DNA of 64,000 nt from Flavobacterium sediminis (lineage in GTDB: Bacteria; Bacteroidota; Bacteroidia; Flavobacteriales; Flavobacteriaceae): NCBI RefSeq assembly GCF_003148385.1, contig NZ_CP029463.1, positions 2,418,001 to 2,482,000 of the forward strand, written 5' to 3'. The notes below the pieces were generated by a model. It was not told the DNA's origin and ran no database searches. It saw only the letters and a list, made by a program, of their open reading frames with translations. The position numbers were made by a program, and so were the translations under genes. This document shows, piece by piece, positions 45,796-53,282 of the stretch. Numbering within the stretch: position 1 is the first letter of the stretch; each line of letters starts with the position of its first letter.

Positions 45796-46290
45796 TTAAT
45801 CTCTTTCGTGTTCTTCTGTTTCGTTTTCAGGTAGGTTGTTAGTCATTTTGACCTGATTTTGTAACCCTTTGAAATAATCTGTTAAAGCCGTTTTTTGACT
45901 CTCAGTAAGCGAAGCATCTTTGTGAATGATTAAATAGCTTTCCAACGGCATAGCTCCTTTTTCAATCAATTCTGCCGATTCATCTAATTTATGAGCCTGT
46001 CTTTTAGCTTCGTAAGTTCCGAAGATTGAAAAGTTAAGCTCTTCGCGACCTTCATCAATGTGATCTTTTAAGAACCAACCTGCCGGCTGAACATACGAAT
46101 ACCAAGGGTAAACGGTTTGGTTTGAATGACAATCATAGCAAGATGCTTTTACAATTGCTGCAATTTCCGGAGGCGTGTTGTTGATTTTTAAAAAATCCTG
46201 ATTTTCATCAAAAGTCGGATTGGTTTTATCAATTTGGAAAAACTGGATAACGACTAAGACAATTACGATAGCTAAAAGTATTTTTTTCAT
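45796..46290 (-). CDS. Haem_bd-domain protein (CxxCH haem-binding)
   Basis: A 164-residue protein with an N-terminal membrane anchor (LLAIVIVLVVIQFFQI) and a Haem_bd domain: 'PPEIAAIVKASCYDCHSNQT' carries the CxxCH haem motif (CYDCH, about 52-56), followed by 'YPWYSYVQPAGWFLKDHIDE' and 'GAMPLESYLIIHKDASLTES'. The protein should hold a c-type haem in the periplasm. Bacteroidota have many of these, often near cytochrome peroxidases, but no partner enzyme is adjacent here. Confidence 0.85.
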   Translation of the reverse strand: MKKILLAIVIVLVVIQFFQIDKTNPTFDENQDFLKINNTPPEIAAIVKASCYDCHSNQTVYPWYSYVQPAGWFLKDHIDEGREELNFSIFGTYEAKRQAHKLDESAELIEKGAMPLESYLIIHKDASLTESQKTALTDYFKGLQNQVKMTNNLPENETEEHERD

Positions 46291-46421
46291 AAAAGAAGGC
46301 TTAAAAATTTAAGTATAAATGTACAAAAAAATACAGAAGGAAATACGACCATCAAATAAATTAAGCTCTTTTTAAGATTTCAATTCTGACAAAAAGAAGA
46401 CTCATTAAAGAATTTGAAAAA

Positions 46422-48602
46422 TTAGTTAAGGGCATCTACCAATCGGATGAATTCGGCTCGATAGCCTTCAGTATCTTTTGATTTACCTTGCTTAGCTAAA
46501 ACTTTAATATCAGCATTTGATTTTTTATGGATTAATTTTGAATCGCGTAATTTTAACCCGAACCAGGCTACAGCAGTACTGAATTTGAAATCTTCTGATG
46601 ATTGAGCCAGTGCAACGGATTGGTCTTTTATAGTTTGTACTATTTCAATACTTTTTTCACCATCCGGTTTTTTGTAACGGAACTTTATTGTTGCCAATTC
46701 ATCAGAATAATTTTGATTGTTTGTTACATTGGAATATTTCAGCTCATCTGTTTTTTGAAAGAAATCGCTTTGTACACCAACTGGTATGATTTCATATAAA
46801 GCCGTAACGGTATGTCCGCTTCCTAATTCGCCCGCATCAATAGCATCATTTTTAAAGTCTTCCGGACGTAATTTTCGGTTTTCATATCCGATTAACCGAT
46901 AGCTTTGTACGTGTTTGGGATTGAACTCAATTTGTATCTTTACATCTTTAGCAATGGCAAACATACTTCCTTTGAATTCTTTGCCAAGAAACCTGTTGGC
47001 TTCCTGAATATTGTCAATGTAGGCATAGTTCCCGTTTCCTTTATCCGCTAAAATTTCCATTTTGCTGTCTTTGTAATTACCCATTCCGAAGCCTAAACAA
47101 GTTAAGAATACACCACTTTTACGTTTTTCCTCGATCAATCGTTCCATATCATTATCAGATGAGGCACCTACATTGAAATCACCATCGGTGGCAAGAATGA
47201 TACGATTATTTCCTCCTTTGATAAAGTTTTCCTGTGCTATTTTGTAAGCCAGTTGAATTCCTGCTCCTCCGGCAGTGCTTCCTCCGGCTTGCAACTGGTC
47301 TAAAGCATTTAGTATCGTTTCTTTTTTAGTTCCGGAAGTAGGAGGTAAAACCAAGCCGGCTGCTCCGGCATATACTACAATAGCTACTTTGTCTTTTTCC
47401 CGTAGCTGGTTTACCAGAATTTTCATGGCTTCTTTTAAAAGTGGTAATTTGTTTGGCGAACTCATGGAACCGGAAACATCAATTAAAAAGACAAAATTGG
47501 AATGCGGTAAATTTTGAGTAGGGATTTCTTTTCCTTGTAACCCTATCTTAAGTAGTCTGTGATTTTCATTCCAGGGACAATCACTATATTCCGTTTCAAT
47601 GGCAAACGGATGGTTACCTTTAGGCTGTGCATAATCATATTTAAAGAAATTGATCATTTCTTCAACACGAACAGCATCTTTAGGAACCTCTTGCCCATAA
47701 TTTAAAAAACGACGTATATTGGTATACGAAGCATTATCCACATCGATCGAAAAAGTAGAAAGAGGAGATTGTTTAGGACTTTCAAATTCGTTTTCAAGAA
47801 AAATTTCATAATCCTCGTCGCTAGTGTCAACTGGTATAGTGTCAGGTTTGATTAATTTCTTGAAATCCTCTTTTTCTTTTTGTGTTAAACCATTTTTTGT
47901 AAAGGCGACAATTAAACCATTTGCTCCTTGTTCTCCATATAGAACAGCTCCTTGAGCTCCTTTTACTACGTCTACAGATTCTATATCGTTTGGTGTAATC
48001 TTTTGAAATTTTTCTGTAGTTGAAATTTTTCCGTCTACTATAATAAGGGCTTTGTTTTCATCTATAATTGATCGATTTCCTCTTATAATTATTTTTTCAT
48101 TATTTGTTGAGTTAATATTTAATCCAGCAACTTTTCCCGAAATAGTTTGGGGACTATAATTTTGATTTAGAGGAGGAGCTGATTCATCGAAAACTACTCT
48201 GTTATTCGTAACGGAATAACTAGTGGTTGTCTCTTCATTCTTTCTTTTTATTCCTGTAGCACCCACTACTACCACTTCTTCTAAAGCAGCAGCTTTTAAT
48301 TGTACATTGATAACATTGGCCTTCCCTACTTTTCGGGTTTCCTTCATTCCTATATAACTAAATTCTAAAATGTCCCCTTCTTTAGCTTTGATCGAATATT
48401 TTCCGTCAAAATCCGTTATAGTACTGTTTAGTGTTCCTAGAACATTGACATTGGCTCCGGAAATAGGTCCCAGCTCATCTGAAACAATTCCGGTAATTGT
48501 TTTCTCCGGATTTTTTGTTGATTGTAAATAAGGTACGGTTTTAAAACTAAGGAAAACTAAAAACATAGTAATCCCTAATGAAAAGATTTTTACATTTTTC
48601 AT
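46422..48602 (-). CDS. VWA-domain protein with carboxypeptidase-like and TonB-plug-like segments
   Basis: The 726 residues have, in order: an N-terminal signal or anchor; a carboxypeptidase-D-like regulatory domain (about 35-110, 'ITGIVSDELGPISGANVNVL'); a TonB-plug-like segment (about 115-235, 'IRGNRSIIDENKALIIVDGK', 'DIESVDVVKGAQGAVLYGEQ') but no beta-barrel; a YfbK-type N-terminal domain (about 270-345); a VWA domain with intact MIDAS 'FVFLIDVSGSMSS' (about 367-379); and a DUF3520-like end. The protein sits in an operon with an ECF sigma factor and an anti-sigma-like protein. VWA suggests metal-dependent protein binding at the envelope. The plug without barrel may be a receptor-mimic or regulatory part. 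Confidence 0.85.
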   Translation of the reverse strand: MKNVKIFSLGITMFLVFLSFKTVPYLQSTKNPEKTITGIVSDELGPISGANVNVLGTLNSTITDFDGKYSIKAKEGDILEFSYIGMKETRKVGKANVINVQLKAAALEEVVVVGATGIKRKNEETTTSYSVTNNRVVFDESAPPLNQNYSPQTISGKVAGLNINSTNNEKIIIRGNRSIIDENKALIIVDGKISTTEKFQKITPNDIESVDVVKGAQGAVLYGEQGANGLIVAFTKNGLTQKEKEDFKKLIKPDTIPVDTSDEDYEIFLENEFESPKQSPLSTFSIDVDNASYTNIRRFLNYGQEVPKDAVRVEEMINFFKYDYAQPKGNHPFAIETEYSDCPWNENHRLLKIGLQGKEIPTQNLPHSNFVFLIDVSGSMSSPNKLPLLKEAMKILVNQLREKDKVAIVVYAGAAGLVLPPTSGTKKETILNALDQLQAGGSTAGGAGIQLAYKIAQENFIKGGNNRIILATDGDFNVGASSDNDMERLIEEKRKSGVFLTCLGFGMGNYKDSKMEILADKGNGNYAYIDNIQEANRFLGKEFKGSMFAIAKDVKIQIEFNPKHVQSYRLIGYENRKLRPEDFKNDAIDAGELGSGHTVTALYEIIPVGVQSDFFQKTDELKYSNVTNNQNYSDELATIKFRYKKPDGEKSIEIVQTIKDQSVALAQSSEDFKFSTAVAWFGLKLRDSKLIHKKSNADIKVLAKQGKSKDTEGYRAEFIRLVDALN

Positions 48603-48654
48603 GATTTAATGATTTTAAATGAAACGTTGATGTATTGAGCTAACGATGTGTTTC

Positions 48655-49568
48655 TTACTTCTTCGGTTTTCCGTTTTTAGTAGTGATGACGACTACGCCT
48701 TTTTCTCCCTTTTTTCCATATAACTTCGTAGCGTCTTCTCCTTTGTAAATAGTTGTCGAAATGATCTCTTGTTGATCTAAAGGAGAATAAGGACTGCTAG
48801 GATTAGGACCGAAAACTTCCTGCTCTGTATATTCTGTTCCGTTGATGATATAAAGTGGTTCATTAAGAACAAAGACAGAATCTAATTGCTTTGGGTTTAT
48901 TTCTTCAAATTCTTTACGGGAGACTTTTTTTCCGTCAATTAATATAAGAGGTGCCAGTTTTTTATCCTGATCGTTTTCCTTTTGGTCAACTGCGGAATAA
49001 TCGGGGATCTTTGTGCTTTTTTCGTATATATTGAGGAATCTGTAAATCCCATTTTCGGACTTGATTCGGCTTTAGCTGTTTCAACCTGAATTTCTGATGT
49101 TTCCATGATTTCGTCAGACGAAGGTGTTGCAGTTGCATTGGAATATAGTTCAATCTCTTTTTCTTCTAAAGCAACGGCATCAGAGCTTAGTTCAATTTGT
49201 TCTTGTATCAGTTGAGGAGTTTCGGCTTTAATAGCTGGATGTGATGTTTTTTCAAGGGTAACAACAGTTGCAGGTGTTTCCTCAATTGTTTTTTGGATTT
49301 TAACAGTATCCCGAAGTACAAGGGGCTGTTCATTGATTTTCAGTTCTGTATCCGGGGTATAATAAAAATGATAAATAATGGTTCCGATAAGGACAATAGA
49401 GGCTGCAATGGCTACTTTTTTCCATCGGTAAGTTTCTTTCTGTGAAACATTGGTATCTAATTTATCTTCTACACGGTTCCACACACTTTCCATGTTCGGG
49501 AAGTCTGGTATTTCTCCTTTTTGAGCAGCCGATTTAATTTTATGATATAGTTGATCTTCCGTTTTCAT
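48655..49568 (-). pseudogene. Anti-sigma-like membrane protein with TonB-plug-like C-terminus, frameshifted
   Basis: The frame from 49568 runs 209 codons: a cytosolic N-terminus (MKTEDQLYHKIKSAAQKGEI), one membrane helix (about 50-68, 'VAIAASIVLIGTIIYHFYY') and an acidic linker. It then ends in an unnatural tail at 48939. The -1-related frame carries on without stop to 48655 with 'APLILIDGKKVSRKEFEEIN', 'EPLYIINGTEYTEQEVFGPN' and 'LYGKKGEKGVVVITTKNGKP', which resembles a TonB plug domain. One extra base, possibly in the CCC at 48048+1000 (49048-49050, GGG on the coding strand), gives a 304-residue protein. The gene lies two bases after the ECF sigma gene, so it is probably the anti-sigma factor. 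Confidence 0.75.
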
Positions 49569-49569
49569 T

Positions 49570-50106
49570 TTACTTTGCTTTTTGATAATAGTAGGTTGTT
49601 ACCAATTCTTTTAATTTGTTCTTAGCAACATTCAATTGTGATTTTGAGGTTCCTTCAGAGATCTGAAGTTGTGTGGCAATTTCTTTATGGCTGTAGCCTT
49701 CAACTACAAATAAATTGAAAATGGTTTGGCAGCCTTCCGGAAGATATTCGACTAATTTGAGCAGGTCTTTTTCTTCTAAATCCGTCATAGCGTCTGCTAA
49801 AGGTTGGTTATCAAAGGATACATCTTCCAGATATAAATTGAAATTCAGATTCTTTTTAAGTTGTAATAGGCAATGGTTCACTGTAATTTTTCGAGCCCAG
49901 GCTTCAAAGGCATAGTTTTCTTTTAATTGTTCTATTTTGGTAAAAACAGTATAAAAAGAATCAGCAAGAACCTCTTCAATTTCTTCTTCTTTTTTAAGAT
50001 AGCGTTTGCATAAATAATAAAGTTTGGGCGCCATATATTCGTATAGCTTCCGCTGCGCATCGCGTTGCTGTTTTTTACAGGCTTGTATGATTTTTTCGTC
50101 CATCAC
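49570..50106 (-). CDS. ECF-type RNA polymerase sigma factor
   Basis: A 178-residue sigma-70 family protein. The region 2 part is at about 10-90 ('LYYLCKRYLKKEEEIEEVLA', 'DSFYTVFTKIEQLKENYAFE', 'AWARKITVNHCLLQLKK'), and region 4 is at about 115-170 ('LPEGCQTIFNLFVVEGYSHK', 'EIATQLQISEGTSKSQLNVA'). No extra domains. It is the first gene of a minus-strand operon with the anti-sigma-like gene (1-bp gap) and the VWA gene, and probably transcribes that operon and surface genes when its anti-sigma partner releases it. Confidence 0.9.
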   Translation of the reverse strand: MMDEKIIQACKKQQRDAQRKLYEYMAPKLYYLCKRYLKKEEEIEEVLADSFYTVFTKIEQLKENYAFEAWARKITVNHCLLQLKKNLNFNLYLEDVSFDNQPLADAMTDLEEKDLLKLVEYLPEGCQTIFNLFVVEGYSHKEIATQLQISEGTSKSQLNVAKNKLKELVTTYYYQKAK

Positions 50107-50239
50107 AATCGTCGCTTTCTTATATAGAGTGTAAAAAATAAGAAAAGGTTGGAAAAAGCATAACTTTTTTTAAAATTAAGAATAATTACGGAAAAGAGAT
50201 TCGTAATTCAAGATAAGGAGAACTAGGATAGAGTAGTAA

Positions 50240-50878
50240 TCAAATTTTAAAGATTTTATTTTTAATGGCATAAATAACAAGTCCTATCCTGTTCTTTACA
50301 TTTAATTTTACAAATAGATTGTCTCTGTAGCCGTCAATGGTTTTAGGACTTAGATTCATTTTATCGGCGATCTCCTTATATGTCATTTCGGTACAGATCA
50401 ATTTAAGGAATTCAATTTCAGTATTTTTGAGCAATTCTTCTTTAGGTGATTTTCCGGTTACAGAATTGACCAGCACATTATTGACTAAATTGTTGTGATA
50501 AAAACCGGTTTCAACTGTTTTTTCTAAGGCCTGTTCCAGTGTTTTTTTATCAACATCTTTTAATAAATAACCTTTAGCTCCTGCTTTTATCATTTTCAGA
50601 ATAGTGTGTTCGTCTTCTTCAACAGTTAAAGCAATAACGTCCACATCCGGATAATTTTCAGTTAACCACTTGGTAGTCTCTATACCGTTCATGATAGGCA
50701 TATTAACATCCATTAGAATAATTTCCGGTGCTTTATGAGATTTTAATTTTTCGATCAGTTCATTTCCGTTTTTACATAAAAAAGCAACATGAAAATTCGG
50801 AAAGCCGTTTACAACTCCTGCAATGGCTTCTGAGAGTAGAGTATGGTCTTCAATAATGGCAACTGTTCTTTTGTTCAT
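50240..50878 (-). CDS. NarL/FixJ-type response regulator
   Basis: The start at 50878 gives 212 residues beginning 'MNKRTVAIIEDHTLLSEAI'; an in-frame start at 50917 would overlap the kinase gene and add hydrophobic residues that do not belong. The receiver (1-120) has Asp in 'EIILMDVNMPIMNGIETT' and Lys in 'GAKGYLLKDVDKKTLEQ'. The C-terminal LuxR-type helix-turn-helix (about 145-205) reads 'LICTEMTYKEIADKMNLSPK', 'TIDGYRDNLFVKLNVKNRIG'. It pairs with the histidine kinase directly upstream (35-bp gap). Target genes are unknown. Confidence 0.9.
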   Translation of the reverse strand: MNKRTVAIIEDHTLLSEAIAGVVNGFPNFHVAFLCKNGNELIEKLKSHKAPEIILMDVNMPIMNGIETTKWLTENYPDVDVIALTVEEDEHTILKMIKAGAKGYLLKDVDKKTLEQALEKTVETGFYHNNLVNNVLVNSVTGKSPKEELLKNTEIEFLKLICTEMTYKEIADKMNLSPKTIDGYRDNLFVKLNVKNRIGLVIYAIKNKIFKI

Positions 50879-50913
50879 GATTACAATTTTTATGATAAGA
50901 TTCAGATGGAAGA

Positions 50914-51675
50914 TCAATCAGTTTGTTTATAAACAATCAGTAAGTTGGTTCCGACATCGATCTTAGAATTGAGTTTAATATCCGCTTGAATAAGGCTGGC
51001 TCTTTTTTTCATATTCAATAAACCGACTCCCATAGCAAAATTTGTTGAGGTGTCAAAACCTTTTCCATTGTCGTTCGCCTCTATAATCAGCTCGTTTGTT
51101 AAGTTGTTATATTCTACAACAACATTGAGTTTTGTTGCTTTTGAATGTTTTATGGTATTAGAAAAAAACTCTTGTAATATTCTGAAGATAATGATCTCAG
51201 CTTTAGGATTAATGTGTGAAAAATTTCCTTTCAACTCTAAGGTCGATTCAATGTAATTTAATCTGTTAAAGCGTTCTATTTCCAACTTAAGAGCATCTTC
51301 TAAAGTGATCTGACTGATGTAATCCGGATTGGTAACTTTTGAAAGGGCTCGTACTTCATTTAAAATTCGGGTTAAGTTATCATGTAATTCCCGGGTATCG
51401 GAGTGTTCTATTTTTTGAAGCTGAATTTTAGCAAGCGTCAATAACTGACCTATATTGTCGTGTAATTCCCAACTAATGTTCCGTAGGGTTTGTTCCTTTA
51501 TTTCGATCTGTGATTCAACGATTTCCCGTTCGAAGTTTTTTTTCTCTTCAACTTGTTTTATCAACAATTTGTTCTTTTTCTGTTGAAAAATAACAATTAA
51601 CAGGATGATCACAAAGCACAAACCTGTAAGTCCTAAAGTGGCAAAAATTACTCCTTCGATTCCGCTTTGCTCCAT
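50914..51675 (-). CDS. NarX-type sensor histidine kinase
   Basis: A 253-residue kinase with one N-terminal membrane helix (about 8-29) and almost no extracytoplasmic domain. Then follow a coiled region, a HisKA_3 box ('LRNISWELHDNIGQLLTLAK', with the phosphoacceptor His) and a HATPase domain ('FRILQEFFSNTIKHSKATKL', 'IEANDNGKGFDTS', 'GVGLLNMKKRASLI'). It presumably senses through its membrane helix or a partner. The preceding gene, a membrane protein, overlaps it by 28 bp and could be its sensor subunit; that is inference. The NarL-type regulator follows. Confidence 0.9.
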   Translation of the reverse strand: MEQSGIEGVIFATLGLTGLCFVIILLIVIFQQKKNKLLIKQVEEKKNFEREIVESQIEIKEQTLRNISWELHDNIGQLLTLAKIQLQKIEHSDTRELHDNLTRILNEVRALSKVTNPDYISQITLEDALKLEIERFNRLNYIESTLELKGNFSHINPKAEIIIFRILQEFFSNTIKHSKATKLNVVVEYNNLTNELIIEANDNGKGFDTSTNFAMGVGLLNMKKRASLIQADIKLNSKIDVGTNLLIVYKQTD

Positions 51676-52313
51676 ATAAATCCAGAAATTAATATACTAT
51701 TATAGCTTAAAAGTAAGAAATAATTGATTATAAATATAAAAGGAATAGTATTAGAATTAGAATAATACTTTCTTACAATATAAAAAGGAACGTTAGGTAC
51801 AAAATAAATAAGATGCGCAAAGCTAACCCAAAAGACTAGTGATTTTGTTATAAATAAGATTTTATCCGATCGTAGTATTTCAAAAAGGTAAATAATGATT
51901 GCGATGGTTACGAGCGAAGCTCCGATGATAAAAGTATTCAGAAAATAGCTTTTACAGAAATCTTCAAAATAAAGATTGATCAAAAAAGAAAAGAGATAAG
52001 AAAATTGAAAGAAAGTGATGACTTTATAGTTGTTGATGTTTCTGACATACCGGCTGTAAATCCATAGCAAAGCTGAAAAGCGGATAACTTGATAAAAGTT
52101 ATAAATGATAAAATTATTACTGGTTTTAAATACGTATTGCATTGTAAGTCCTACGATATCATTCAGAAATGTATACCACAAGATAAATAATAGAATTTTC
52201 AGAGGACTTTTGGAGTATTTACGGAAGTAAAACGTTCCGAACAAAGCCACGAATAATTCTAATAAAATTAAAGAAAATCTAATGTTTTCAGTTGAGATAA
52301 GCGGTATTCGCAT
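51648..52313 (-). CDS. Orphan seven-helix membrane protein
   Basis: This 221-residue protein has about six or seven hydrophobic helices (near 10-28, 36-58, 68-90, 96-116, 124-146, 156-176 and 190-214), with aromatic and basic residues in the short loops. I do not recognise a family, though the layout resembles 7TM-type sensor modules. It overlaps the NarX-type kinase gene by 28 bp and lies upstream of it in the same operon, so it may be a sensor partner for the kinase, which has almost no sensing domain of its own. Confidence 0.7.
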   Translation of the reverse strand: MRIPLISTENIRFSLILLELFVALFGTFYFRKYSKSPLKILLFILWYTFLNDIVGLTMQYVFKTSNNFIIYNFYQVIRFSALLWIYSRYVRNINNYKVITFFQFSYLFSFLINLYFEDFCKSYFLNTFIIGASLVTIAIIIYLFEILRSDKILFITKSLVFWVSFAHLIYFVPNVPFYIVRKYYSNSNTIPFIFIINYFLLLSYNSILISGFIWSKAESKE

Positions 52314-52413
52314 ATTTTTTTATTTAAATAGGAAACAACTGCCTTAAAAGATATAAATTATAATGGTAATTAAAGAAAAGTTTCTCCTTACTTTTAGGAC
52401 AGTTGTTGCTTTT

Positions 52414-53067
52414 TTAGTCATTTTTAGGAGGAGGAAACATGGCAAGTTCATTAAGCAATAAACTGGTTTCATTATTGTTGTCGTCTAAAGACGCTCCTGT
52501 ATTTGTACTGGTAAAGCGTTTTATTTTTCTATTGCTCTTATAGGTCAATTCTTCAATTACGTTTAGTTTACCGACTAATGTATTAGTTCCGTCATGTTGA
52601 ATACTGAAAGGAACATTTTCAAGTAATGGATAAGCCTGAGAAAGTTTTGTACTATTCATTTTGATGGTAGGAGCAAAGAACAGTGTTTCTCTTCCGGGTA
52701 ATAATTGTTCTTCTTCTCCTTCTGAATACTTATATTCTTTTTTAGACGGATATTGGGAATAATAAATTCTGATGCCGGTTATTTTAGTATTATTCAATTC
52801 AGAAACTTTATCCAATAGCTTAATATAGTTTTTCAAAGAATCCAGATCTATCCACGCAAATTCAGTTGCCTGATACGAACCGTTTTCCCGACTGTTTTCA
52901 ATAATACGTTGAACTCCGTTTTCATAAGTCTCTTTCATCAAAATTCCTTTTTTTACGGAAATGATGTTGTGTGGCATTGTAACTTCATTTGCTTTATCAT
53001 CAGCACATGAAGTCAATAAGATTGCTAAAGTAAAAGCAATAAAGAGAATAGATTGAATTAATTTCAT
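52414..53067 (-). CDS. Orphan lipoprotein
   Basis: A 217-residue protein with a lipoprotein signal (FTLAILLTSCADDK, Cys at about 21). The mature part alternates strands and helices ('FAWIDLDSLKNYIKLLDKV', 'ITGIRIYYSQYPSKKEYKYS', 'RETLFFAPTIKMNST') and ends in a Pro-rich tail (FPPPKND). No family is recognised. It is on the same strand as the two-component genes but 100 bp upstream of the membrane-protein gene, so co-transcription is uncertain. It faces away from the four-gene operon at 53283. Confidence 0.7.
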   Translation of the reverse strand: MKLIQSILFIAFTLAILLTSCADDKANEVTMPHNIISVKKGILMKETYENGVQRIIENSRENGSYQATEFAWIDLDSLKNYIKLLDKVSELNNTKITGIRIYYSQYPSKKEYKYSEGEEEQLLPGRETLFFAPTIKMNSTKLSQAYPLLENVPFSIQHDGTNTLVGKLNVIEELTYKSNRKIKRFTSTNTGASLDDNNNETSLLLNELAMFPPPKND

Positions 53068-53165
53068 AATATGTATAAATTTATTTTAGCAAAAATAACT
53101 TATTAAAATTTCTCTTTTTAGGGGAAAAACACCCTTTTTTCTATAGTCTATTTCTAATTAAAATC

Positions 53166-53233
53166 AGGTAAAGTACTGATAATTACCTTTTTTTAAAATA
53201 CCAATTTTGTCCTGTCGATCGAATAACAGGGAC
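53166..53233 (+). promoter_or_regulatory. Structured leader upstream of the four-gene operon
   Basis: Two hairpins precede the first gene of the operon. AGGTAA (53166-53171) pairs with TTACCT (53183-53188) and is followed by a T-run, like a weak terminator or attenuator. A second stem, CCTGT (53211-53215) with ACAGG (53226-53230), extends by GTC/GAC with a bulge. They may control read-through, but the pairing is short. Confidence 0.35.
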
Positions 53234-53282
53234 GCTGAAAACTGTAAAAAAGAGTAAGCATAATATTTTAAAGACTAAAAAA

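Noticed and set aside
46422..48602. TonB-dependent receptor
   Set aside because: Only the carboxypeptidase-like and plug-like parts are present; the remainder is a VWA protein and no beta-barrel is encoded.
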